Shown: one piece after another, positions 36,501 to 45,273 of the stretch | Layout of the letters: each line of letters starts with the position of its first letter | How positions within the stretch are numbered: the first letter of the stretch is position 1 | Assembly (NCBI RefSeq): GCF_001640805.2 | Contig: NC_066856.1 | Coordinates: 3,109,937-3,173,936 of the forward strand | Direction of reading: 5' to 3' | Length of the DNA stretch: 64,000 nt | Source: Lates calcarifer | Lineage: Eukaryota > Chordata > Actinopteri > Centropomidae | Notes under the pieces: model-generated | Told to the model about the DNA's origin: nothing | What the model saw: only the letters and a program-made list of their open reading frames with translations | Databases searched by the model: none | Position numbers and translations under genes: made by a program

Positions 36501-37881
36501 TATGGTCAGTTTGATGAGATGTTTATTACTGCAGGTTAGGGTATTTAAACTAAGTCATTGTGTACACATTAGCAGTTAATTGTCTTTGTGGATGCACACA
36601 CCCACAGCCATTCACATAAATATTGATTCACATAAGACAGTGCAGTGCAGTACAGTGTTGCTGATGTAGTGTGAGTCACTGAATTTGCTCAAAGGTTTTA
36701 CCAGTGAAGATGTGGCAGCTGATGATGTCCACAGTTTTTAGCTCACAAGTGGCACAGCTAGTGATTGGTATTATCACTATTATTTTTTCAATTCATTGAT
36801 CAGTTGTTTGGTCTATAAAATATCAGACAGAAAATTCAGTCCTATAATTCCTATATGGCAAAGTGTTGTCATAAAATGCCCTTTTTTTACTCAACTAATA
36901 GTCCAAAACCTATAAGAAACACACCAACCGACATTTGACTGTGATTTAGGTTCACTGTGGCTGAACACCGCGTCTTCACCAGAATGTTTAAGTTGGTATC
37001 TGACGTCTGTCCATTTTCACCAGTGTCCAACATTTTATCACGTGTCGCTGTCTACAGTCAACGTTCATAACAGCTCATGTTTTGTGCGCTCAGTCGCAAC
37101 AAGTGTCTTTAGGGCGTCACATCTTTTTTTGCTCTATGCTGTTAGCTCTTTAACATACTAACTATGAGAACAAGTTGATGAGTCCAGTTTGTCAAAGTCC
37201 AGGAAGTTCAGAAAGCTCAGCTCAGCTCAGCGTAATGTCACAAAGTTTACATTATTGTTCAACATTTGTTGATTACAGCAGTCAGAGGAGTCCCTCCCCA
37301 GGTCCCAACCATGTCGCCTCCAGCAGCAGCAATGCCCCCAACTCTGCCTCCGCTCCCCCCACTGCCTCAGCAGCCCGGCCATCCTGCTCTTTCACCCCTA
37401 CCCTTGCTGCCCACTTCAATGAGAATCTTATCAAACATGTGCAGGGTTGGCCTGCTGAACACGCAGAGAAACAGGTTTGTACCACCTATATTACCTTCAT
37501 TTACATGATAGAATTGGGAAAAAAATGGCTCTTACGGCAACATTCACCAAGCTCATTTTTGTGTGTCTCAAAAAATGATTTTAAAGGCATCAAGACTACG
37601 TGAAGAGGCTCACACTATGGGGAGCATCTGCATGTCTGAGAACTGCACCGAGCTCAAAAACCTCCGGTCTTTGGTCAGAGTCTGTGAAATACAAGCAACA
37701 TTGCGTGAGCAAAGGTGAGAATACAGTTTTAGTCCAGAAGCATGCACCTGTTGACATGTAAAGTAAACCTTCATACAACTAATTGTTGTCATTTGTGTCT
37801 CCTTGCCACAGGATACTGTTTCTGAGACAGCAAATCAAAGAACTTGAAAAGTTGAAGAATCAGAATTCTTTCATGGTCTGA
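19556..37881 (+). CDS. wac: WAC, WW domain-containing adaptor with coiled coil (13 coding exons, 543 aa)
   Basis: Nuclear adaptor known to bind RNF20/RNF40 and RNA polymerase II to promote H2B monoubiquitination, and to act in autophagy and in PLK1-dependent mitotic entry. Coding exons: 19556-19596, 19791-19821, 20693-20885, 27711-27802, 28869-28984, 29108-29217, 33269-33523, 34931-35053, 35361-35512, 35874-35998, 37279-37474, 37587-37714, 37812-37881. All introns are GT-AG and every junction keeps phase; the sum is 1632 nt including the TGA. The protein opens MVMYARKQ, has basic/Ser-rich segments, a WW domain at about residues 121-154 (W127, W149, P152), a long Ser/Pro/Gln-rich middle, and a C-terminal coiled coil ending in NSFMV. 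The start is chosen because it gives the family's N-terminus; its context is weak (T at -3). The length matches the short human isoform (544 aa): the roughly 100-residue segment after the WW region is missing. Identity is near certain; exon boundaries rest on homology and splice consensus. Confidence 0.97.
19791..19821 (+). CDS. wac: wac coding exon 2 (31-nt microexon)
   Basis: This exon is only 31 nt and adds [10 protein letters not shown], matching mammalian WAC. Its acceptor follows ATATTTGCAG and its donor is CAG/GTACTT. Because 31 is not a multiple of three, skipping it would break the frame from the first ATG and force use of the downstream Met at residue 43. Confidence 0.92.
20693..20885 (+). 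CDS. wac: wac coding exon 3 (basic, Ser-rich region)
   Basis: Encodes residues 25-88, including the strongly conserved blocks [29 protein letters not shown] and DSTGHS. It holds Met43 (in HEKMRD), equivalent to the start of the shorter human isoform. A GT run lies in the polypyrimidine region before the acceptor, and the donor is GGAG/GTGAGA. Confidence 0.96.
22199..22223 (+). repeat. (TTTA)n microsatellite
   Basis: Tandem TTTA units followed by a T run, in wac intron 3. Confidence 0.9.
23758..23789 (+). repeat. (GCAG/GACA)n microsatellite
   Basis: Tandem GGCA units grading into GACA units, in wac intron 3. Confidence 0.9.
26085..26420. repeat. Possible MITE remnant in wac intron 3
   Basis: GGGCCTCATGCAAGAACATT and GGGATTCACCAAACTC are reminiscent of Harbinger-type fish MITEs. 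A matching inverted end was not found, so this is weak. Confidence 0.3.
27711..27802 (+). CDS. wac: wac coding exon 4
   Basis: Residues 89-119, a His/Ser/Asn-rich linker ([20 protein letters not shown]) leading into the WW domain. The acceptor is TATGTTGCAG and the donor ACA/GTAAGT. It is preceded by the largest intron, about 6.8 kb. Confidence 0.95.
28395..28625. repeat. Possible interspersed repeat in wac intron 4
   Basis: GGACAGAATAATAGAAACAA and the following A-rich text resemble a dispersed fish repeat. No termini are visible; a repeat-library comparison would settle it. Confidence 0.3.
28869..28984 (+). CDS. wac: wac coding exon 5 (WW domain)
   Basis: Carries the WW domain: DDW, the SGKKYYYN strand and [10 protein letters not shown], with signature tryptophans at residues 127 and 149 and Pro152. 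WW domains bind proline-rich ligands. The acceptor follows a long T tract and the donor is GAGAG/GTAGCT. Confidence 0.97.
29108..29217 (+). CDS. wac: wac coding exon 6
   Basis: Encodes [20 protein letters not shown] and RDYRREAMQ, conserved just C-terminal to the WW domain. It ends in phase 1 at TCTA/GTAAGT, which fits directly to exon 7. Confidence 0.95.
30068..30330. mobile_element. Possible second hAT-type fragment
   Basis: Begins with GATGGGATGTTTGAAGCCGAG and has several GAAGCC/GAGGCTT words in both orientations, as in fish hAT non-autonomous elements. No clear termini are seen. It may be part of the same composite as the BED-finger fragment downstream. Confidence 0.35.
30513..30558 (+). 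repeat. Compound (CA)n(TA)n microsatellite
   Basis: A CA run is followed by a TA run, in wac intron 6 just left of the BED-finger fragment. Confidence 0.95.
30600..31037 (+). mobile_element. hAT-like DNA transposon fragment with BED zinc finger
   Basis: A BED-type zinc finger can be read at about 30602-30775: [19 protein letters not shown], then [13 protein letters not shown] (C-x2-C and H-x4-H spacing). An in-frame stop follows, so the transposase is only a stub. The right end, GATACCCAGCCCTAG ending at 31037, resembles a hAT terminal repeat. No matching left terminus was found. It lies in wac intron 6. Confidence 0.65.
33269..33523 (+). CDS. wac: wac coding exon 7 (Ser/Pro-rich, [10 protein letters not shown] helix)
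   Basis: After acceptor TTGACAG it encodes a Ser/Thr/Pro-rich stretch, then [10 protein letters not shown] and the conserved helical block [17 protein letters not shown]. The donor is GAAG/GTAAGA, phase 1. The upstream boundary is the only one that differs from long mammalian WAC, because the intervening exon is missing. Confidence 0.94.
34931..35053 (+). CDS. wac: wac coding exon 8
   Basis: Encodes [20 protein letters not shown] and [20 protein letters not shown], nearly identical in kind to the mammalian segment. The acceptor is TTTCTATAG and the donor CAAG/GTAAAT. Confidence 0.96.
35361..35512 (+). CDS. wac: wac coding exon 9 (tandem NAGNAG acceptor)
   Basis: Encodes the strongly conserved block [20 protein letters not shown] and [10 protein letters not shown]. 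The acceptor reads CAGCAG, so splicing at 35360 or 35363 would add or drop one alanine. The donor is AAA/GTAAGA, phase 0. Confidence 0.96.
35874..35998 (+). CDS. wac: wac coding exon 10
   Basis: Starts VSTPAVKQ after acceptor GTGTCCAG and runs through a Gln/Ser/His-rich stretch to ASPRTLQRQ. The donor is GG/GTAGGT, phase 2. Confidence 0.94.
36385..36398 (-). promoter_or_regulatory. CTCF-like motif in wac intron 10
   Basis: On the minus strand it reads CCAGCAGATGGTGC, one mismatch to the CTCF core consensus. Confidence 0.35.
37279..37474 (+). CDS. wac: wac coding exon 11
   Basis: Encodes [12 protein letters not shown], a Ser/Ala/Pro-rich low-complexity stretch, then the conserved [20 protein letters not shown] and AEKQ. 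The donor CAG/GTTTGT is weaker than the other wac donors. Confidence 0.95.
37587..37714 (+). CDS. wac: wac coding exon 12 (coiled coil, first part)
   Basis: Encodes [18 protein letters not shown] and [20 protein letters not shown], the start of the C-terminal coiled coil that in WAC mediates RNF20/40 binding. Its acceptor (TTTTAAAG) is A-rich for the gene. Confidence 0.96.
37812..37881 (+). CDS. wac: wac coding exon 13 (coiled coil end and stop)
   Basis: Encodes [18 protein letters not shown] then NSFMV and TGA, identical to the mammalian C-terminus. Heptad-like leucines continue the coiled coil. Confidence 0.97.
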
Positions 37882-39150
37882 GAACTTCTGGTTGCGAGTT
37901 GAAGCGAGCGTTGGGAAAAGGGGGGGAAAAGACCCATTGCACATAGTTGGAAGCTGGAGGGGGAGCAGTTGTTCAGTTCCTCTTGAGCCCAGTCTTAACA
38001 CACACACACAGGAGCTGCAGTCGGGTTGCCTTTGGACCGTTGGGCTGGGAGAACCAAGAGGGAGAAATGAAGAGCTGTTGTGGGAGAAGGGGGAGGGTGG
38101 GGTGATTTACAAGTTTTGTAAAAACCCTCGATGGAAAAAAATGTAGATTTCTTGTAGATGTTATCTATGTTGTAAATATGTTTTGTAGATTGAAGCCATG
38201 GAAAGCCATGCCTATCAAAGCTTTTGACATCCAAACTAATCAACGCCTAGGCGGCTACATTCATTAGCTAGCCTTTCCTTCATGTTAACTCATCTGCAGA
38301 CTTAAAGCTTCATTTTGTCAATTCATAGATCATTGAACCATTGAGCATGTGTGACCTGCATGTAAACAGAGGAGGATGTTTGAAGCCATTTATTTACACA
38401 GAAGCCTAGCATAAAGCATAACACACTGGTGTCAAAGTAGTTCTTCTCCTCAAATCTCTGTAAACTGACTCTGTCTAGATTCTCTTCCTCTGCCCTCTGT
38501 GGGTGAACTGTAACATGTACTCAGGCGTGGTAAACATCCCCTCTCTGCAGGTCTATCATAACTGCTCACAATGGTTCAGTGGTCTGTTTGCAGCTTCTGG
38601 TGGCCCTGCATTTCCCAATTCTGAAAAAAACAGTGCCTGGTGGTGTGGTGGAGTGAGTGATTAAAAAACAAACAAAAAAAAATTAGAGATGTGATGGCGT
38701 GCTGCTTTGGACCATTCCCACTACCCTCCCCTGGCCTCAGCCCTGCCCTGCCGCACCTTCTCCTGAGACACCCAACACTTCACACCCTCCTTGTTGGGTT
38801 TTTTTTTCTTTTGTGTTCCAACTGTTTTTGTTCCTCTTTTTTCCCTCTCTGACTTTTTAAGTTGAGGTGGTACCACTGGTTCATTCCTTTGTACAGTTGC
38901 TAACATTACAGTGAAGTTTTAAGAAGAGGAAGCAGAATAAAAAGGTTTTATTTATAAGAGTTGTAGTGATGAACAGTAAATCACAATGATATCCATGCAT
39001 TTTCATTTGCACCCAGTGTAGGAGTGGTATTACAGGTGGTCCGAGGCAGATGTGTCGTGGATCACCTCTTCTGTCAGCGCAGGGCAACAAGAGGTCACAA
39101 GGTCAAATGTGAAATGTATGTATTGTAATAAACATATTAAACTAAAGCGA
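37882..39150 (+). other. wac: wac 3' UTR
   Basis: Non-coding sequence after the wac stop. It contains G-rich and pyrimidine-rich stretches and ends near AATAAA motifs at 38936-38941 and 39127-39132. A further AATAAA at 39496-39501 could extend it. The exact cleavage site is not determinable here. Confidence 0.7.
39127..39132 (+). terminator. wac: wac poly(A) signal (main candidate)
   Basis: Canonical AATAAA about 1.25 kb after the stop. Alternatives with the same hexamer are at 38936-38941 and 39496-39501, so alternative polyadenylation is possible. Confidence 0.6.
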
Positions 39151-39808
39151 GCACTGGTTATTTTATTGGATTATTAGGTTTGGTTCATACGCTAGTGCCT
39201 TGTTGAAAGTCTTAAGCCTCATTCACCTGAGAATCCAACACTTTCTTTTATCTTGTTTGACCAACAACTAAAAGATCTTCAACAAGCATGTCACGCACAG
39301 GGTTGTTTTTCCAGCACGTCCCATCCCTCTCTGATTTGTTCCCCTCTGATGAAGAGCAGGGTCCTATGCTGCAAAGGCCTGTTTTTTCCCACCATTACTA
39401 TCTATTGAGTCTATAACTGAACTGCACCACACATTCAGTAAAAGTGACCACATCATTGCTTTGTATATTGTTTCCTGAAGTATATTGACAAATGAAATAA
39501 AATATGCCTCTCCAGGGCCATGTTGTTCTTGGGTTTCCCTTTAGCTTCAGTTTGTCTCCTCTGACTTCAGAGAGACATGTTTTGAATGGGTTTAAGCAGT
39601 GAGATTAGTGTGTTATTTAGCTGGTCTGACAGTTGGGTCTGTATTTTCATTACTGGTGGCAAAACTAAACACCATTCAGTGCATTAATGTGCATGTGCAA
39701 AATGAGGTTCTACAGCAATAATTTCATAGGTCTTACGGGGAAAACAAACTGCATGTAGTATAAAGAAAAACTAATACTCTACATCAACAATTCAGCCTAT
39801 GTGTTGTG

Positions 39809-39822
39809 CTGCCCCCTGCTGG
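39809..39822 (-). promoter_or_regulatory. CTCF-like motif downstream of wac
   Basis: On the minus strand it reads CCAGCAGGGGGCAG, a full match to the CTCF core consensus. It lies between the wac 3' end and bambi and points towards wac. Confidence 0.55.
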
Positions 39823-40641
39823 TGGTTTTATGTCTTGCACTCTGGCCTCCTCTGGAAGATTTATGTTATCAGATCAAAGATGACTCTCACTCGTCTTGTA
39901 TGTGCTGCTCTAGTCTCAGCTTGCAAAGTAAGACATTTTAGACATAACATTACACTCTGAGACTATCCTGCAGTCTCAGGAATTTTCAGAGATTAAATGG
40001 TTGGTTAGGATGTTTATGTCTTAAGGTGGAGTTGTGTTTACATCTTAGCAGTATAGCTGATGTGAAATAACGGCCCAAAGAGAAAGGGAAAGAACGCTTT
40101 TAACTACAAACTGAATTAAGCTGACTGAACCACGACACTGACTGCATTTTACAAACTGACCTGCTAAATTATTACATTTAAAAACAAAATAACATTCTAT
40201 TCTAACAGTGCAAAACGCTACATCAAATGCTCAGTCCTCAGAATGCAGCACAAGTTTCACTTACTCAGCACACAGATCATACAGATCAATGCTACATGTT
40301 TTGGGGACTTTTGATATTTACAAAACTGTATGGTGACATAATTTCACAACACTTCACTACATTTCAATGTACACTGTGGCAGAGGTAGAGAGGGAAAAAC
40401 CTCCGTTACACAACGTATTTACTAAATAAAAAATGCATCAATTCAAAAACTGAATTTTCAGAACTGAATCACAAGTATCTTTGTACAAGAACTGACTTAG
40501 GCAGCGTTATTTTGTACGGACAGTTTTATTTTAAAATGAAACAGTGAGATTTTCAGGCCAAAATTAGAATTATATTGCTTTTTACAAATAATGCCGTACC
40601 TCTTTCAGGGCCATATTACTGGTCAGACTATTTATTTTCCA

Positions 40642-40655
40642 CCTACAGGGGGCGT
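40642..40655 (+). promoter_or_regulatory. CTCF-like motif, weaker, opposite orientation
   Basis: CCTACAGGGGGCGT has a good AGGGGGCG core with mismatches on its left side. With the site at 39809 it forms a divergent pair in the wac-bambi intergenic space. Confidence 0.3.
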
Positions 40656-41299
40656 TAGCTCCCTTATGTTTCCTCCCTGCTAAAGTGCAGTGTGTGTGGA
40701 AGACAAAATAATGTCAGTTTAATGCTTTTTCTGTAGATTTTAGCAGCCCCTCATGATTGAAGCTGGGGTTCACCCAGGGCACCATAAAGGCTAGACCCAC
40801 CACTGGGCACCTGTATCATTTTTGCTTGCATGTTTGTGTTGGGTTCCTGTGAGATTTTACACCTTTATACTCTGACAAACTTTAGTTTTAATTATTTAAG
40901 GAATTCTCATTTGGGCATCTCTCCATCTAACCAATCAAGACAAAGCTTATTTATTGTAATGAAGAAAAAGATGTGGTATAAATGTGACCATTTTTATACC
41001 AAAATTGTTCTTTCCTAGATCTGAATTAATTACCAGGTTGAAAAACCTTGAAACTACATAAAAACCTCTACTGGATTTGCAGAATAAGGATACAAAAAGA
41101 AAACTAAAGGTAGCATCACAGGCAGAGCTTAATAATCAACCACTTGTGATGATCAAACACAGATTATCTACAGTCATCTCTTTATGAGGATAAGAGAACA
41201 GAGTGCTACTGAATTAATTCTCAACATAAAACAAGGGAAAACAAAGGTGGATGCCATCAGTTTCCTGTCTCGCTGTGCTTTAGATAAAGTCTGCATGAA

Positions 41300-41640
41300 T
41301 GCCTCAGAACGCCTGTAACCCAATCTGTAACATCAAAGCTGCTATGAACAGCTTCCCTGCATGTCGACCCACAGCCCCGTCGAACCCCTCTGCTCTGACA
41401 CAGAGAACATTCGCTCCAGTATCTCGAGGAGAATAAAGTAGATCACAGAGGATGGAGACGGTCTGCCTCCTCTCTGATTCTTCACAGACCTTGATATGGC
41501 TCACATCAAAGAGAGAAGAGGAAGCCGGGGAGGTGTTGGAGGAAGTCTGTCTGACCTGATGTGTGTCTTCATGTATCACGGAGGATGCTGTGTTTGAGGT
41601 TTACATCTTCGAATTTGTGCAAAATAAAGTTGTTTTGTTC
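41300..41640 (+). other. Possible orphan terminal exon or pseudogene
   Basis: A GC-richer block ends in CAAAATAAAG and a GT-rich stretch, like a gene 3' end. One + frame (ATG 41450 region) reads METVCLLSDSSQTLIWLTSK then a stop. I recognise no family in either strand. Confidence 0.15.
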
Positions 41641-42952
41641 AGTTAGGACTCCTTTAAGAGCTTCTCTTAGAGCTGAGGGTTGTGTTTAAGGTCAAATTTA
41701 GTTTTGCTGTCCACTGTCTCAGGTAGACTTGACTTCTGCCCTCACCACCCCCCATCTCAGTGGCCACCTATAGCTGTCGTTGCCCTAGCAGTAGGGTCCT
41801 TTTGTTAAGCAAAGTCTCTACTGTCTGTATCAGGTCACACCTACAAGTGTCTCCTAATGTGTGAAAGCAGACACAGCCGGTAGGGTGTAATCACCCCCTA
41901 AAAGGCCACTTACACAAAATCCCTCCTGAGCTGAAAGCTTGTTGACGTTCATCCTCTCAGCATGGAAAAACACACAGTTTTGTTTTCTTACTGGTAAGTT
42001 CCATGCTTCCCAGTCTGGTTGCTGGGAGCAGGTACGCCTTGTTAGCCTGTGTCAAGTTGCATATGTCTTCATTTAAAGTCAGAAAAAGGATTAAAGGGGC
42101 ATTCCACTGCTTTTACACATGAAGTTCAGTTTCTTTTTCATGACGACTACAACATAACATAACAGCACAAATGTCCCCTGTGGAGGTGCTCTCTAAAGTT
42201 CAAGAAAATAACCCTGATCATGTCATGAGGGTTATCTCAGCCTGGGCTCAGAGAGGTGGACATTTACCACACACTAACAAAAGACTGTATGAAGTTGCAT
42301 TATGGGAAATGCAGGAGCCGGTGTTTTAGAGCTAGACCCATACTAGTGACAATACTCTAACGGCTGAACTTACTGTCCATTACTGGCTCTGTGTGCATGT
42401 TGAAAAAGAAATAGCTTACACTGAACAGTTTTTGTAAAATAAAGAGTTCTGACCACCAGATGGTGATGTTTAGCTACCACATGTAGGTGTAAGTTTAAAG
42501 GACCGGGGGTGAAGCTCAGTCTATTAAAGGGACATTTCTGATCATATTTACCTGAACAGACTAAATCTAATCAGCTTAATGCACTCAGAATGGCAGCTAC
42601 AACTATAAGCTACAGGCTGTCCTCTGTGTTTTAAAACCTAGTTACACCCCGTATCACAGAAACTGATGAAGAGCATAGAGAGTGATCCTCGTGAGAATGA
42701 AGTGATCCAGCTTTAAACTAGTATTTCTGTCCACCTCCACCCTCTTCATGCAGCTCTCAAATGATGTAGCGCCATGGTGGACTGGCGCCTCTGTGTAACT
42801 GCAGATAATTACGATAATTGCAGTGTGTAGATTTTCTCTGTTCCCTAAAGCTGTATCCTCATCCTGTTGTCTGTTGCTGTTAAGGTCTGTGGACGCTTTA
42901 TTTCTACAGGCATGGAGCTGTGGACGTAGACAGCCAGGGTCTTCCATAATAA

Positions 42953-42979
42953 CCCCCCCCCCCCACACACACACACACC
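42953..42979 (+). repeat. C run and (CA)n
   Basis: About 12 C followed by a CA run. Confidence 0.9.
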
Positions 42980-43157
42980 CGCCCCAGGACATAAAATTAC
43001 TGCAGGGTGAATGTATTATTTCGTTCTCACAAATGTTAGTGTCAGTTGTAATAAAAAACAAAATAAAATAAAACATAGTAAGTAGCGTCATTCGTATGTT
43101 CCTGATTTGATTTGATGTTTTAAAATCCCGCAGAAAACAGTTGGCGTTGACACAGAT

Positions 43158-43231
43158 CGCGCGCGCATGTGTGTTTTGCATTGCAATTGTGTCTGTGCGC
43201 GCGCACCGTGTGTGTGTGTGTGTGTGTGTGT
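43158..43231 (+). repeat. Alternating GC/GT tract (Z-DNA-prone)
   Basis: CGCGCGCGCATGTGTG near 43158, GTGCGCGCGCAC near 43195 and a (GT) run to about 43231 are alternating purine-pyrimidine sequences. Confidence 0.85.
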
Positions 43232-43239
43232 CGTCTCGG

Positions 43240-43370
43240 TGGCGCCATGGATTGCTAATTTCTGTGAGCGGCTGTCCGCTCCTCCCTGCGGCAGCAGCAG
43301 CAGTCTGGTGGCCTGAAGGAAAGCAGCTCAGCGCGGCGTCAACCTGGCTGCCAGCAGGATGACACTGCAG
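43240..43370 (+). other. Possible unassigned first exon, CpG-rich
   Basis: CG-rich stretch with GGCGCCATGG and a (CAG) repeat, ending in ATGACACTGCAG/GTAACT, a good donor. Joining phase (0) does not fit bambi exon 2 (phase 1), so it would be a non-coding leader or another transcript. Confidence 0.3.
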
Positions 43371-44652
43371 GTAACTGCTGCTGCTGTGACCGGTCTGACT
43401 TGACTTTTATACAAACAGTTAAAATTTGAAATGTGATAGTGAATCCTCAGATGACTTCACACATAGATGTAGGTGTATTTTACGATGCAAAATAAATCAT
43501 TTCTATACGGAGAATTCTCTACAGTCAGAGAAACTATGTCACTTCTCTTTAGAGAGCTGCTGGTTTAATTTCCTAAAGTTATGTACATACCAAGCTCCTT
43601 CACATGGTATGTCTGCCTATTGTAAAGTACACAAAGTTAAACAGAAATGATTATTTCACATTTAATAAACAGGATAATATACTTAAAACATATATGTACA
43701 CATTAACATGTCAACATATTACATATTAAATATTAGAAATCACATTACTAGTAGTAGCTAATTTCTGTGTCCAAAGTCAACAAGTCAGTCAACGCTATCA
43801 GTGGGTCAGTGAAGTTTGTATCCACACTGTGCAGTCTGTGGGACAGTGTGTTAACGCGGTGGAGTGACTGCCTCCCGGACCAATGGTATCCAATAATGAC
43901 ATATGGAATATGGTATTATGGAAATGAAGGACGATGAATGAAGGAATTGGCTTGACCTGATACATCAATTCAGAGAGTGACAGACAGAATGACACCGGAA
44001 AATTAGTGATTTGGTCCGAAAAATAAAAGCATCAAGTTTGTCCCTTGAGGGAAAAACAGAGGATCCATTGCTGAACTATTGAAAATACATTTAAAAGGTG
44101 CTTGCGACAGGGGTATAATTCAACACAGTATGTGGTGATGTAGGTCATGCAGACTTATAATAATAATAATGTTATCATCAGTGAATATTATTGTGTTATT
44201 CATTCGTTGTTGCTCCACCTGGGCTTTAATTGAAAGATTTATTGCACGTTTGTACTGGTAAATAGTGAGACCAAAAAAGTGACCTCTCTTGATTCAACAT
44301 GTCTTTGTTTATTCGCTTTTTGAATTATTACTTTTATTTAATCTTTACGAAACATACCAGGTGTTTAAAGCCCACTTCATATAATTGTTACTGTAGTAGC
44401 CTACTGAGTTACTGTATTTATTTGTCATTCTATAATGATTTTTTTGTTTGTTTCATCAATTGTGCTGTTATTTTAACTTCCACTGTATTTTAAATGTTTT
44501 CCTTGTGCACTCCTTTGCTTTATGTTACAAACTTTAAATTCTCTCTGTGGCGGAGAGGAGATACAAATAACCTGGCCATGCTTTATTTTGAAAAGGTGCA
44601 CCGGATACAATATTGTTTTGTATTCCGACTAACTTCGCTCTCGGTGTTCTGA

Positions 44653-44676
44653 CCAATCAAGTTGCAGGGGGCGGAG
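44653..44676 (+). promoter_or_regulatory. bambi: bambi core promoter: CCAAT box and GC box
   Basis: CCAAT at 44653-44657 is followed by GGGGGCGGAG at 44667-44676, about 530 bp before the start codon. No TATA box is evident. This places transcription start near 44.70-44.76 kb by inference. Confidence 0.55.
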
Positions 44677-44719
44677 TTTTGACAGACCACAGCTATTTCT
44701 TCAGCTAAATCTCGCCTAT

Positions 44720-45197
44720 TCAGAGTCTGTGAGCGATCTCAGGTCCAGCGGAGTTGTCCGTCTTTTTCCAACATTTCTCCGTCCAGGAATACAAAGTGAT
44801 GCTTCACCGTGACCGGCTGCATAGAGAGGCAGAGGAGGACCGGCGGTGACAACTTTATGTCCTGTTTCTCTCTCTTCAAAGGAGTATATTTCTCTCTTTT
44901 TAAACTTTCGGCTTGAAGAAGAAGACGCTGTGTTTTGCGTCTCTAGTAATGTCGGACCGCTTTTAAGAACAATTTCGCAGATTTTTCTGTCTCTATGCGG
45001 GAGAGGAAGCATCTCGGGGTGATTTTTTGCTACTTTGTGATCCAGTCTGGATTGTGAGCTGTCGTGTTTCAGCGCAGGAATGCCTCATTTTTCGCCGTAA
45101 CTCCATGTAAATCTCTTTGTCGTCCAGCTTTTTGCCCAGCGGACTCTCCTGCTGCCACTGGATATACGAGGACTTTTTGCGCAGTAATTTGCTGTAA
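44720..45197 (+). other. bambi: bambi 5' UTR with several short upstream ORFs
   Basis: If transcription begins after the CCAAT/GC boxes, the leader contains upstream ATGs at 44799 (stop 44849), 44857 (stop 44916), 44949 (stop 44966), 44995 (stop 45057), 45080 (stop 45100) and 45105 (ATG-TAA). All close before the main ATG. The cap site is not proven. Confidence 0.5.
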
Positions 45198-45273
45198 ATG
45201 GATCGCCAGTCCAGTTTCATTTCCATTTGGCTACAACTGGAACTCTGTGCCATGGCTGTTCTTCTTACTAAAG
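45198..45273 (+). CDS. bambi: bambi coding exon 1 (signal peptide)
   Basis: Encodes the start MDRQSSFISIWLQLELCA and MAVLLTKG, then a GT donor (AAAG/GTATAT). Met1 has a weak context (T at -3, G at +4). Met19 sits in GCCATGG, a near-perfect Kozak context, but starting there would leave only a short hydrophobic leader. Confidence 0.95.

Larger units (their letters stand above)
39500..43140. other. wac-bambi intergenic region
   Basis: AT-rich with CTCF-like motifs (39809, 40642, and a weak one at 42453-42466). No confident gene. Confidence 0.6.

Noticed and set aside
42654..43181. Long open minus-strand frame (175 codons)
   Set aside because: It runs through the C run and CA repeat, has no family resemblance and no splice or promoter support.
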